A DNA stretch of 64,000 nucleotides. Origin: JAZDFC01 sp043808235. Lineage in GTDB: Bacteria; Bacteroidota; Ignavibacteria; Ignavibacteriales; Melioribacteraceae. Below the pieces are notes generated by a model. That model was not told the DNA's origin. It searched no databases and saw nothing but the letters and a program-made list of their open reading frames with translations. Position 1 is the first letter of the stretch, and every line of letters begins with the position of its first letter. The DNA is taken from assembly GCA_043808235.1 (NCBI GenBank), contig JAZDFC010000039.1, forward strand, positions 1 to 64,000. Reading direction: 5' to 3'. The position numbers and the translations under genes were made by a program. Of this stretch, positions 15,837-24,528 are shown in pieces.

Positions 15837-15868
15837 ACCTTAACCAGACATATTACAACCTTTTTTTT
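15815..15868 (+). promoter_or_regulatory. Possible attenuator structures before argC
   Basis: Hairpin 1: TCGTCT (15815-15820) / AGACGA (15828-15833), inside the last Arg codons. Hairpin 2: GTCTG (15817-15821) / CAGAC (15845-15849); its 5' arm overlaps that of hairpin 1, so the two exclude each other. A run of eight T follows at 15861-15868. The stems are short and I could not fit a classical terminator directly against the T run, so the exact mechanism (transcriptional or translational) is unclear. Confidence 0.4.
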
Positions 15869-15890
15869 AAACACAATTTTGGAAAACAAA

Positions 15891-16922
15891 ATGATATCTA
15901 TTGGAATTATTGGCGGCAGCGGTTATACGGGAAAAAAGTTAATCGAATTTTGCAATGCACATGAGTATGTAAGCAGCTTTGATATTTATGCAAAGACCAC
16001 TGCATGCAAAAGTCTCTATTCGGTTTTCCCCGAATTAGAAAATGTTGTCGAAAACAAAATTATAAATGATACCGAATCAATCTCATTCGAACATGATTTA
16101 TATTTTCTCGCTCTTCCCCACGGTGAAGCAATAAAATATGTTACTGCAATAATCGCAGCAGGCAAAAAAGTAATTGACCTCGGCGGTGATTTCAGACTGA
16201 ATTCGAATGAAGATTATAAAAAGTGGTATCACTTCGAACATGAAAATGAAAATCTTCTTGAAGAAAAAATCTACGGACTCGCGGATTATTACAACAATTA
16301 CGAAGATGCGCAATTAGTTTCAAATCCCGGATGCTATCCCACGGCGGCTTTGCTTTCTTTATTACCATTAGCAGAAAATTTCGGAAGCGAAATTCTTTCG
16401 ACGAGTGTTGTTTCGTACTCGGGAACAAGCGGCGCCGGCAAATCAGCTAATCCCGATTTGCTGATGTCCGAAATGTTCGGCAATGCGAGAGCATATAATG
16501 TGAATGTTCACAGGCACGAGCCGGAAATTTTTCAGCAGTTAAACAAAGTCGGATTCGATTCGCCGTTTTCATTCACAACACATCTTCTTCCAATAGCGGT
16601 TGGAATTTACTCAACAGCTTCCGTTCATTTGAAATTGGAAATTTCCGCGGAAGAAATTAAAAATGCATACTCCTCAGCTTACGCAAATTCTTCTTTCGTA
16701 AGATTGAGAAATGTTTCCCCCGAATTGAAATGGGTGGTCGGAACAAACTTTTGCGACATCAATATTTCTGTAAAAAATAAATTGGTAATCATCACGGCAG
16801 CAATTGATAATTTGATTAAAGGCGCCTCCGGGCAAGCAATACAAAATATGAACAAGCTTTTCGGCTGGAACGAAACTGAAGGAATAATAAACAAAGGAGT
16901 TAAAAATGTACCGGTATATTGA
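15891..16922 (+). CDS. argC: N-acetyl-gamma-glutamyl-phosphate reductase
   Basis: 343 residues from ATG 15891; the frame is open from a TTG at 15879, but the ATG starts directly at the Rossmann strand. NADP-binding GGSGYTG (8-14) and catalytic Cys148 in SNPGCYPTA are present, plus the conserved GTSGAGK. It reduces N-acetylglutamyl-5-phosphate to the semialdehyde, third step of arginine synthesis in the cytoplasm. First structural gene of the arg operon, 54 nt after the leader ORF, overlapping argJ by 17 nt. Confidence 0.95.
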   Translation: MISIGIIGGSGYTGKKLIEFCNAHEYVSSFDIYAKTTACKSLYSVFPELENVVENKIINDTESISFEHDLYFLALPHGEAIKYVTAIIAAGKKVIDLGGDFRLNSNEDYKKWYHFEHENENLLEEKIYGLADYYNNYEDAQLVSNPGCYPTAALLSLLPLAENFGSEILSTSVVSYSGTSGAGKSANPDLLMSEMFGNARAYNVNVHRHEPEIFQQLNKVGFDSPFSFTTHLLPIAVGIYSTASVHLKLEISAEEIKNAYSSAYANSSFVRLRNVSPELKWVVGTNFCDINISVKNKLVIITAAIDNLIKGASGQAIQNMNKLFGWNETEGIINKGVKNVPVY

Positions 16923-18111
16923 TAACGGGTCGGTGACAACACCACAAGGATTCAAAGCCGCGGGTATATTCTGCGGGATTAAGAAAAAAAGAAAAGACCT
17001 TGCGTTAATTACTTCAGATGTGCCGTGTACCCCAGCCGGAGTTTTTACAACGAACATGGTACAAGCCGCACCGGTACTGCTCTCTAAGGATGTTGTTGGA
17101 AACAATAATTCAGTGTCCGCTCTCATCTGCAATTCCGGTAATGCGAATGCATGTACAGGCGAGCAAGGTTATAAAGATGCACTTCAGATGCAAATGTACA
17201 CTGCGGGATTGCTCGGCGTATCCAAAGATTCGGTGATTGTCAGTTCTACCGGAGTTATCGGGCAGACTCTGCCGATGAAAAACGTGATGGACGGAATTGA
17301 AAAAGTAATTCCCGAATTATCATACGATGGCGGACTCGACGCAGCCGCGGCAATCATGACAACAGATACAAAATTGAAATCATTCGCGGTCGAAATCCCG
17401 ATGGGTAAAGCAAATGTAAAAATCGGATGTATCGCAAAAGGAAGCGGAATGATTATGCCGAACATGGCAACAATGCTCGCGTTCCTTACGACCGATGCGA
17501 AGGTTGAAAAATCATTACTGCAGGAAATGCTAACTGCGGCAATCAATAAATCGTTCAACAAAATTTCCGTTGATGGTGAAACAAGCACAAATGATATGGC
17601 GATTCTTCTTGCAAACGGAAAGAGCGAAGTAGAAATTTTCGCCGGTTCGGAAAAACAAAAAGCATTTCAGGAAGCGTTGAACGACATCTGTATCAAAGCT
17701 GCAAAATCAATTGTATCCGACGGCGAAGGCGCGACAAAACTTATAACGATTAACGTAACCGGCGCAGACACAAACGAAGATGCAAATCTTGTTGGAAAAA
17801 CAATTGCAAACTCACCACTGGTTAAAACCGCAATCTACGGTGAAGACGCAAATTGGGGAAGAATACTTTCTTCAGCGGGAATGAGCGGTGCGCGAATTAA
17901 CGCATCGAAGACGAGTGTGTTCTTTAACGACTTGCCGGTACTGTTGCCCAATTACCAAATTGTACTTGATGAAGAAAAAGCAGCGAAGGTACTGGCTAAC
18001 AAGGAATTCTCGATTAATATAAATTTGAACGGTGGCGCAGGTTCATCAACATGGTGGACATGCGACTTCACCGAAGATTATGTAAAAATTAATTCAAGAT
18101 ATAGAACTTGA
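16906..18111 (+). CDS. argJ: Bifunctional ornithine acetyltransferase / N-acetylglutamate synthase
   Basis: 401 residues, ATG 16906 with GGAG at 16896, overlapping the argC end. KGSGMIMPNMAT (178-189) carries the autocleavage site: the precursor splits before Thr189, which becomes the N-terminal nucleophile of the beta chain. Other family marks are CNSGNANACTG (75-84) and KISVDGETSTND. It transfers acetyl from N-acetylornithine to glutamate, closing the acetyl cycle; whether it also uses acetyl-CoA cannot be told. Its presence shows the recycling acetyl pathway rather than the N-succinyl route known in Bacteroides. Confidence 0.95.
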   Translation: MYRYIDNGSVTTPQGFKAAGIFCGIKKKRKDLALITSDVPCTPAGVFTTNMVQAAPVLLSKDVVGNNNSVSALICNSGNANACTGEQGYKDALQMQMYTAGLLGVSKDSVIVSSTGVIGQTLPMKNVMDGIEKVIPELSYDGGLDAAAAIMTTDTKLKSFAVEIPMGKANVKIGCIAKGSGMIMPNMATMLAFLTTDAKVEKSLLQEMLTAAINKSFNKISVDGETSTNDMAILLANGKSEVEIFAGSEKQKAFQEALNDICIKAAKSIVSDGEGATKLITINVTGADTNEDANLVGKTIANSPLVKTAIYGEDANWGRILSSAGMSGARINASKTSVFFNDLPVLLPNYQIVLDEEKAAKVLANKEFSININLNGGAGSSTWWTCDFTEDYVKINSRYRT

Positions 18112-18165
18112 GTGATGATAAATGGAAGATGTTAAATGGAAAATGGAATCCCAAATGTTTGGAAG

Positions 18166-18260
18166 TCTAAGTGAAACTGAGTGCCCCAAGTGCCTTAGTG
18201 GTCAATCTTCAATTCCTTTTTTAACCACTAAGTCACTAAGCGCACTAAGGTACACTAAGA
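18166..18260. repeat. Imperfect long hairpin built of CACTAAG units, copy 2
   Basis: Within the 190-nt argJ-argB gap. The left arm TCTAAGTGAAACTGAGTGCC... to CCTTAGTGGT faces the right arm ACCACTAAGTCACTAAG... to ACACTAAGA. Same unit and overall plan as 10881-10963. It sits between two genes of one operon, so it may shape the mRNA (processing or stability) instead of ending it. Confidence 0.75.
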
Positions 18261-18301
18261 AAAACAATTAAAATTTTGTTCGCAATGCGAAAGGTGATAA
18301 A

Positions 18302-19084
18302 ATGAAAATAGCAGTTCTTAAAATTAGCGGAAAAGCTCTCGATGATTTTTTATCGAACAAGAGCCGAATCAATGCGATTCATAAAATTAAAAAAGACTTC
18401 GATGGAATCGTGATTGTCCACGGAGCCGGAACAACAATTTCCGATTGGTCGAAAGCGCTCGGACTCGAAATTAAATTTCACGAAGGACAAAGAGTAACCA
18501 CACGCGAAGTAATGGATGTTGTTGCGGCGGTTCAAGCCGGAATGTTGAATACAAAAGTCGTCAGTATGCTGAATTCCGAAAATATTCCCGCAACCGGATT
18601 GTCGGGCGTTGATAGAAACACATTCGTTGCAGAATATCTCGAAAAAAATCTCGGCTTCGTTGGATACCCGAAAGAAAACGCATCTGTTGAATGGATAAAA
18701 GAATTGATGCACAAAAATATTCTGCCCGTATTTTCAAGCGTTTGCAGGGATGCAGACGGAAACTTGATGAACGTAAACGCGGACTTGTTCACCGAAGTGA
18801 TGGCAAGCGCGCTCAAAGCGGACAGCGTGTTTTTCCTTTCGGACGTAAACGGCGTAATCCTCGACGGCAGTATTCAATCAAAGTTGAGCACCCTGCAAAT
18901 TAACGAAGGAATTGTCAACGGTGAAATTACCGGCGGCATGATTCCGAAACTTCAAAGCTGCGTTGAATTGATGAACAACGGAATAAATAAAATTTGGATC
19001 GGTTCAAAAATTTGGGAAGACCTTTTAAATGACAAATCACATGAAAACTTCAGCGGCACATGGATTGTCCAATCCGTTTGTTAA
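18302..19084 (+). CDS. argB: Acetylglutamate kinase
   Basis: 260 residues in the amino-acid kinase fold: N-terminal LKISGKALDD (in place of the commoner KxGG), IVIVHGAGTTISDW substrate loop, LSGVDRNTFVAE, and the nucleotide-side VFFLSDVNGVILDG and GEITGGMIPKL. It phosphorylates N-acetylglutamate, second step of the pathway. The length and the deviating N-terminal motif fit the short Bacteroidota-type ArgB. A 190-nt gap with a palindromic repeat separates it from argJ. It overlaps argD by 56 nt. Confidence 0.9.
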   Translation: MKIAVLKISGKALDDFLSNKSRINAIHKIKKDFDGIVIVHGAGTTISDWSKALGLEIKFHEGQRVTTREVMDVVAAVQAGMLNTKVVSMLNSENIPATGLSGVDRNTFVAEYLEKNLGFVGYPKENASVEWIKELMHKNILPVFSSVCRDADGNLMNVNADLFTEVMASALKADSVFFLSDVNGVILDGSIQSKLSTLQINEGIVNGEITGGMIPKLQSCVELMNNGINKIWIGSKIWEDLLNDKSHENFSGTWIVQSVC

Positions 19085-20234
19085 AGACGATTGGAATCCG
19101 TTATTAAAAAATTATAGCCGGTACCTGGTTGAGTTCGTCAAAGGCGAAGGCGCGTATCTCTACGATTCGAACGGGAGAGAATATCTCGACTTCCTCAGCG
19201 GAATTGCCGTAACGGGATTCGGACATAATCACGCTGCAATAAAATCAGCAGTTGAAAAACAGTTGAACGAACTGTGGCATGTATCCAATCTTTTTGAATC
19301 AACCGGACAAATTAATCTTGCGCAGAAAATTGCATCCGCATCGGGATTGGATTCCGTGTTCTTCTGCAACTCCGGAACCGAAGCAAACGAAGCCGCAATC
19401 AAATTTGCACGGAAATGGGGAAACGGAAAATCGCAAATCATTACAGCACTCGGAAGTTTTCACGGAAGAACTTTGGGAAGCATGTCCGCGACCGGTCAAT
19501 ATAAAATTTGGGAAGGATTCTTTCCGCTCACTCCGGGTTTCTGCTACGTTCCTTTCGGCGATATCGAAGCGATTGAAAATTCATTCAACTCGAACACTGT
19601 CGCAATTATGCTCGAACCGATTCAAGGTGAAAGCGGAATAGTTATTCCTCCCGAAGGATATTTAAAACAAGTCCGGGAGTTCTGCGATAAGCACAGCTTG
19701 TTATTAATTCTTGACGAAGTTCAAACAGGAGCCGGAAGAACAGGAAAGACATTCGCATATCAGCACGATGATATTTTACCCGATATTGTTACTCTTGCTA
19801 AGGGAATTGCAAACGGAATTCCACTCGGCGCCGTAGCATGTACAAAGGAAGTCGGCGATACGATGGTTCCCGGCACACACGGTTCAACATTCGGCGGAAA
19901 TCCTCTCGCTGTTGCAGCCGCTAATTCAGTTTTCGATTTGCTTGATGATGAAACTCTTCAGCATATAAATAAAACCGGCGAAGAACTTTCGAATTCAATA
20001 AAGTTCATCGGCAGCAATAAAATAAAAGAAGTGCGCGGCAAAGGGTTACTAATTGGAGTTGAATTTTCCGAAGGAATCGATGCAAAAAAAATAGCCGGAA
20101 AGTTACTGAATCAATGCGTTGTAACCGGCACATCCGGCAATTCGGTTATCAGACTTCTTCCACCGTATATCATAAATCAAAAAGAAATTAATAAATTCAT
20201 TGAAATATTTGTTGATGTAATAGAGACGATGTGA
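19029..20234 (+). CDS. argD: Acetylornithine aminotransferase (PLP)
   Basis: 401 residues, class III aminotransferase. GTEANEAAIKFAR binds the cofactor phosphate, ILDEVQTGAGRTGK holds the Asp that pairs with the pyridine N, and Lys in VTLAKGIANG (~residue 254) forms the Schiff base. It makes N-acetylornithine from the semialdehyde. The start chosen, ATG 19029, overlaps argB by 56 nt; an in-frame ATG at 19041 is equally possible and shortens the overlap. Short variants of this family may also serve succinylated substrates. Confidence 0.92.
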   Translation: MTNHMKTSAAHGLSNPFVKDDWNPLLKNYSRYLVEFVKGEGAYLYDSNGREYLDFLSGIAVTGFGHNHAAIKSAVEKQLNELWHVSNLFESTGQINLAQKIASASGLDSVFFCNSGTEANEAAIKFARKWGNGKSQIITALGSFHGRTLGSMSATGQYKIWEGFFPLTPGFCYVPFGDIEAIENSFNSNTVAIMLEPIQGESGIVIPPEGYLKQVREFCDKHSLLLILDEVQTGAGRTGKTFAYQHDDILPDIVTLAKGIANGIPLGAVACTKEVGDTMVPGTHGSTFGGNPLAVAAANSVFDLLDDETLQHINKTGEELSNSIKFIGSNKIKEVRGKGLLIGVEFSEGIDAKKIAGKLLNQCVVTGTSGNSVIRLLPPYIINQKEINKFIEIFVDVIETM

Positions 20235-20274
20235 TTATATTAACGACCAGAATGAACAACTTGGAGATTCTACT

Positions 20275-20724
20275 ATGGCATCAAAGCTAAAAAGACAAAT
20301 GAAAATCAAAGAAATGCTTTCCACAAAATTTATATCGAGCCACGAAGTGCTCTTGAAACTTCTACGCGCGGAAAATTTTATGGTAACGCAGGCTACGCTC
20401 AGCCGCGACTTTGCGGACATGGGCGTAATCAGAATTTCTACGGAACTGGGACCGCGCTATTTGATTAACCCGGACGAAGCGGGAAGGCAAATTGCACGAT
20501 TGGTCGGTTCCGAAATTATAAGCATCCAGCATAATGAATCGTTGATTGTTATACGGACATTAGCCGGAAGGGCGCAAGGCGTCGCACACTATGTCGACCG
20601 GTTGAACAAACCGGAAATTCTCGGCACAGTGGGCGGCGATGATACACTGCTTATAATTCCCGACAACCCCAGGAACCTTGACAAAGTAATTGATTTAATA
20701 AAACAAATAATGGCTGATAAGTAA
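20275..20724 (+). CDS. argR: Arginine repressor
   Basis: 149 residues. N-terminal winged helix (~1-70) with recognition segment TQATLSRDFADMG, where SR contacts DNA in known ArgR. The C-terminal hexamerisation/arginine-binding domain (~85-149) has GTVGGDDTLLII, with the Asp pair that binds arginine. TTGGAG lies 9-14 nt before ATG. Placed within the operon it should control, between argD and argG (40- and 20-nt gaps), giving autoregulation. Together with the Arg leader ORF the operon seems under dual control. Confidence 0.93.
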   Translation: MASKLKRQMKIKEMLSTKFISSHEVLLKLLRAENFMVTQATLSRDFADMGVIRISTELGPRYLINPDEAGRQIARLVGSEIISIQHNESLIVIRTLAGRAQGVAHYVDRLNKPEILGTVGGDDTLLIIPDNPRNLDKVIDLIKQIMADK

Positions 20725-20744
20725 CAATCTATTAAGGAGTAACC

Positions 20745-21962
20745 TTGGGAAAGAAAATCGTTGTAGCATACTCAGGCGGACTTGATACATCCGTTATGGT
20801 AAAATGGCTTCATACAAAATATGACGCCGAAATAATAACTGTAACCGGCAACCTCGGACAGAAAAGCGAACTCGAAGGGCTTGAAGAGAAAGCGAAAAAA
20901 ACCGGAGCGTCGAAATCCTACATCGTGGATTTGCGCGAAGAATTTGTTACAGAGTATGTTTGGAAAGCGCTTAAAGCAGGTGCCGTTTACGAAGGCGCAT
21001 ATCCAATGGCGACCGCAATCGGCAGACCTTTGCTTGCAAAGCTGATGGTTGATGTGGCAGTGAAAGAAGGCGCGGATATTATCGCACACGGATGCACCGG
21101 AAAAGGAAACGATCAGGTCCGGTTCGAAGTTGCAATTCAAACTCTCGCTCCGCACGTCGAGATTTTGGCTCCCCTGAGAACGTGGGAATTCAAAACCCGC
21201 GAAGAAGAAATTGACTACGCGATTGAAAATAAAATCCCGGTTAAAATCACGAAGAAGTCGCCGTACTCCATTGATGAAAATCTTTGGGGAATAGCAGTTG
21301 AATGCGGCGTGCTCGAAGACCCGACAGCGGCTCCTCCTGAAGAAGCATATCAAATTACGAGCAGTCCGTTCAATGCACCGAATACTCCCGACGAAATTTT
21401 AATTAATTTTGTGGAAGGAATTCCGGTTGGAATTAATAATGAAGTTTTCAACCCGGTAGAGATTGTCGAATACTTAAACACAATCGGCGGCAAACACAGC
21501 GTTGGCAGGATTGATATGATTGAAAATAGAGTTGTTGGAATTAAATCCCGTGAAATTTACGAAGCCCCTGGCGCAACGATTTTACATTACGCTCATAAGG
21601 AATTGGAAAGACTTGTTATGGACAAAGAAACATTCCGCTTCAAGCAGGATGTATCCAATAAAATAGCAAACTTGATTTACGACGGTTTGTGGTTCACACC
21701 GCTGTTCAAATCGCTCGGCGCTTTTGTTGATGAAACGCAGAAGAACATCACCGGCGATGTGAAAGTGCAGTTGTACAAAGGAAACGTTACCGTGCTTTCG
21801 AGAAGTTCGAAGTACAGTTTGTACAACATCAACCTTGCAACATACGCCGAAGGCGATACCTTTGACCATAAAGCAAGCGAAGGCTTCTTAAAAATTTACG
21901 GTCTTCCGTACAAAACGATGTCGCAAATACAAATTGAAAACGACAAAGTAGGTGTTGCATAA
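20745..21962 (+). CDS. argG: Argininosuccinate synthase
   Basis: 405 residues. Start is TTG 20745: AAGGAGT (20734-20740) is well placed and the family N-terminus MGKKIVVAYSGGLDTS begins there. The ATP-pyrophosphatase loop is SGGLDTS (10-16); GCTGKGNDQVRFE and the later SPYSIDENLWG are ArgG marks. It condenses citrulline with aspartate. The rare start codon may lower its translation. It overlaps argH by one base (TAATG). Confidence 0.95.
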   Translation: MGKKIVVAYSGGLDTSVMVKWLHTKYDAEIITVTGNLGQKSELEGLEEKAKKTGASKSYIVDLREEFVTEYVWKALKAGAVYEGAYPMATAIGRPLLAKLMVDVAVKEGADIIAHGCTGKGNDQVRFEVAIQTLAPHVEILAPLRTWEFKTREEEIDYAIENKIPVKITKKSPYSIDENLWGIAVECGVLEDPTAAPPEEAYQITSSPFNAPNTPDEILINFVEGIPVGINNEVFNPVEIVEYLNTIGGKHSVGRIDMIENRVVGIKSREIYEAPGATILHYAHKELERLVMDKETFRFKQDVSNKIANLIYDGLWFTPLFKSLGAFVDETQKNITGDVKVQLYKGNVTVLSRSSKYSLYNINLATYAEGDTFDHKASEGFLKIYGLPYKTMSQIQIENDKVGVA

Positions 21963-23329
21963 TGCTGTGGGGAGGAAGGTTCAACAAAAAACTCGACGAC
22001 AAAGCTTTACAGTTTACTTCCTCCCTTAGCTTCGATATAAATTTATTTCATGAAGATATCGAAGGCAGCCTCGCTCATGCGGAAATGCTTTCGAAAGTCG
22101 GGCTGCTCACTCCCGCTGAATTGAAAAATATTTCGGATGGATTAAATTCGATAAAAGATTCTTTCGATAACGGCGGTTGGATTCCTTCCGCCGATTTGTT
22201 CGAAGATATTCACTCCGCAATCGAAGCAAGATTGTTCGAAGTTATCGGAACAACCGCAGGCAAACTCCACACCGGCAGAAGCCGCAACGACCAGGTTGCA
22301 ACGGATGTTCATTTATGGATTAAGAAAGCCGCCGCGGAAATTCAAAAACAAATACGCGCATTTCAAAAAGCATTTCTCAATGTTGCATCCAAACATGTTG
22401 AAACGATAATGCCGGGCTACACACATCTGCAAAGGGCGCAGCCGATTTCGTTCGCGTTTCATTTGCTTGCTTATGTTGAAATGCTCGAACGCGATTACGA
22501 AAGATTTTCTTTTGTGATGAACGAAGCGGATGTTTCGCCGCTCGGTTCCGGTGCGCTTGCGGGTTCGACTCTTCCGCTCGATAATTTTTTTACTACTGAA
22601 AAATTGGGATTCAAAAAACCTTACGGCAACGCTCTCGATGCGGTATCCGATAGAGATTACCTTCTCGATTTTCTTAATTCCGTTTCAATCGGGATGATGC
22701 ACTTAAGCCGTCTCGCGGAAGAAGTGATTTTATGGTCGTCGGCTGAATGGAAATTTATCGCGCTTGCGGATGAATACTCAACCGGCTCGTCGTTGATGCC
22801 GCAGAAAAAGAATCCCGATATCGCTGAACTTGTACGCGGTAAAACAGGAAGAGTGTACGGAAATTATTTATCACTCGCATCCACTATGAAATCGCTGCCG
22901 TTAAGTTACAACCGCGATATGCAGGAAGACAAAGAACCGGTATTCGATTCGTTCAATACATACTCCGCAAGTTTGTCGCTGTTCGAAAAAGTTATAGCTT
23001 CGATGAAAGTAAACACAAATAGATTTGTTGATGAATTGAAAAACGATTTTACACTTGCAACGGATTTAGCCGACTGGCTTGTATTAAAAGGAATCCCATT
23101 CCGGCAGGCGCATGAGATTGTAGGTAAAGTAGTTTCCTTCTGTGAAACAAAGCAAATTACCTTTGCCCAATTAACCCTCGAAGATTTGCAAAACATAAAC
23201 CCAACCTTCGATGAATCCACCATTGAATGTTTCAACATTGAAACAGCACTGCAAAGAAAGCAAACACATGGCTCTCCAAATCCGAAGTTTGTTGTTGAAC
23301 AGATTGAAGTATGGCGAAAGAATTTATAA
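21962..23329 (+). CDS. argH: Argininosuccinate lyase
   Basis: 455 residues, fumarase/aspartase superfamily. Signature GSSLMPQKKNPD at about 275-286 holds the catalytic Ser; TGRSRNDQVATD and PGYTHLQRAQP are the other two conserved regions. It cleaves argininosuccinate to arginine and fumarate, last step of the route. Translationally coupled to argG. Last gene of the arg operon; a bidirectional terminator-like repeat follows 32 nt later. argF is not in the cluster nor in this window. Confidence 0.96.
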   Translation: MLWGGRFNKKLDDKALQFTSSLSFDINLFHEDIEGSLAHAEMLSKVGLLTPAELKNISDGLNSIKDSFDNGGWIPSADLFEDIHSAIEARLFEVIGTTAGKLHTGRSRNDQVATDVHLWIKKAAAEIQKQIRAFQKAFLNVASKHVETIMPGYTHLQRAQPISFAFHLLAYVEMLERDYERFSFVMNEADVSPLGSGALAGSTLPLDNFFTTEKLGFKKPYGNALDAVSDRDYLLDFLNSVSIGMMHLSRLAEEVILWSSAEWKFIALADEYSTGSSLMPQKKNPDIAELVRGKTGRVYGNYLSLASTMKSLPLSYNRDMQEDKEPVFDSFNTYSASLSLFEKVIASMKVNTNRFVDELKNDFTLATDLADWLVLKGIPFRQAHEIVGKVVSFCETKQITFAQLTLEDLQNINPTFDESTIECFNIETALQRKQTHGSPNPKFVVEQIEVWRKNL

Positions 23330-23361
23330 CTCGTCGTTGTTTCGCCACTCCGTAGCTATGA

Positions 23362-23425
23362 AAACAAAGTATGGGAAACCTCCGAGGTTTTCTTCCGAAT
23401 TCACTTCACAAACCTCGGAGGTTTT
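23362..23425. repeat. Paired AAACCTC(C/G)GAGGTTT palindromes, copy 1; likely bidirectional terminator
   Basis: AAACCTCCGAGGTTTT (23376-23391) and AAACCTCGGAGGTTTT (23410-23425) are each a 7-1-7 palindrome ending in T4, and each is the reverse complement of the other's core, so the pair can also fold as one long hairpin. It lies between the converging argH and 23454-23957 genes, where a two-way terminator is expected. A near-identical 63-nt copy is at 25379-25441. Confidence 0.75.
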
Positions 23426-23453
23426 CACACAGAAGCGGCATATCAAATCACCT

Positions 23454-23957
23454 TTAAAAATCCAGCGACAGTCCGGTGCCGATACTCGGATAAATTTGCA
23501 ATGCTTTATGTTCGGTCGAATATGCGAGTAAAACACCTATTCGAAAAATTAGATTTGCCCCTACTACATAGTTCTTATTTACGCCCCAGTCAGCACCGAT
23601 TAAAATATGAGTTACTTCATCTTTGGATGGCTCTCTCCAAATTGCAATGGCAGGAGAGAGTGCGCATTCTCTTGATAATATTTTATGAAAATTTACCCCT
23701 ACTCTTGTGCATTCATATCCCCCGGCATTCGTACCAGGGAATACATGTCCGCCATAAGAAAATTCTACTGAAGTCAATTCGGATAAATTAATTCTTCCGC
23801 CCAAACATAGTCCGCCAATCACTCCCCATTCAAATCGAACTCCCCAACTTGATTTCTTATACATTGTTTTCGATGAATCGGTATATTCTTGACAGAGTAT
23901 ATTATTCCCGTTGCAGAAGAAAAGGAATATTACAAATAAAAATTTTACTGCATTCAT
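23454..23957 (-). CDS. Exported hypothetical protein, tandem paralog A
   Basis: 167 residues: signal peptide (MNAVKFLFVIFLFFCNGNNILC), then QEYTDSSKTMYKKSSWGVRFEWG, glycine/aromatic-rich strands (GLCLGGRINLSELTSVEFSYGG) and a C-terminus ending in LSLDF, a terminal-Phe strand as in small outer-membrane beta-barrels. Paralogous to the next upstream gene (24000-24506), sharing SSKTM, LGGRINLS.LTSVEFSYG and the same ending. Function unknown; predicted outer-membrane barrel or porin-like protein by pattern only. Confidence 0.65.
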   Translation of the reverse strand: MNAVKFLFVIFLFFCNGNNILCQEYTDSSKTMYKKSSWGVRFEWGVIGGLCLGGRINLSELTSVEFSYGGHVFPGTNAGGYECTRVGVNFHKILSRECALSPAIAIWREPSKDEVTHILIGADWGVNKNYVVGANLIFRIGVLLAYSTEHKALQIYPSIGTGLSLDF

Positions 23958-23999
23958 TTTTACTCGAAATTAATCTACACCAGTTTCTAGTAACTATTT

Positions 24000-24506
24000 C
24001 TAAAAATCAATTGATACACCCAAATCAAAATTGAGGAAAATTTGAAATTGCCGGTATTCAGATGAATATTCACAATAAGCGCCTAATTTACAAATAGGAT
24101 TTATGCCTTTCCGTGCATTTGTATAAAATCCATATTCAACACCGCTCAGGATATATTCGATTCCTTTTTTATATGTGCCAGCCCTAGTATGAATAGCGAC
24201 ACACGAACTTATTGAGAAACTCTCAATTAAGAAATTATGAAAATTTAGTGCCAATTTATAACTGTTATAATTTGGAAAATACCAGAACTTATAATCTGTA
24301 CCATATGAAAACTCAACAGACGTCAATGGAGATAGATTTATTCTTCCTCCCAAACTGAGTCCACCAGTATATCCCCAATCGACTTTTATTCCCCAAATTG
24401 AGCTCTCTACCATTGTTTTTGATGAATCAGTATAATCTTGACAAAAAACGCTATTCATGCAAAACAACAAGCAGCATATTACTAAAAGTAATTTCTGTAA
24501 GTTCAT
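24000..24506 (-). CDS. Exported hypothetical protein, tandem paralog B
   Basis: 168 residues with signal peptide (MNLQKLLLVICCLLFCMNSVFC). The mature part matches paralog A in order: YTDSSKTMVESSIWGIKVDWG, LSLGGRINLSPLTSVEFSYG, NFHNFLIE and a final GVSIDF. AGAGGG precedes the start. The pair arose by tandem duplication and diverged strongly in the central strands. A small outer-membrane beta-barrel is the best structural guess. Forms a same-strand series with its paralog (42 nt) and the 24529 gene (22 nt). Confidence 0.65.
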   Translation of the reverse strand: MNLQKLLLVICCLLFCMNSVFCQDYTDSSKTMVESSIWGIKVDWGYTGGLSLGGRINLSPLTSVEFSYGTDYKFWYFPNYNSYKLALNFHNFLIESFSISSCVAIHTRAGTYKKGIEYILSGVEYGFYTNARKGINPICKLGAYCEYSSEYRQFQIFLNFDLGVSIDF

Positions 24507-24528
24507 TTATCCCTCTTCGTTATAATGA

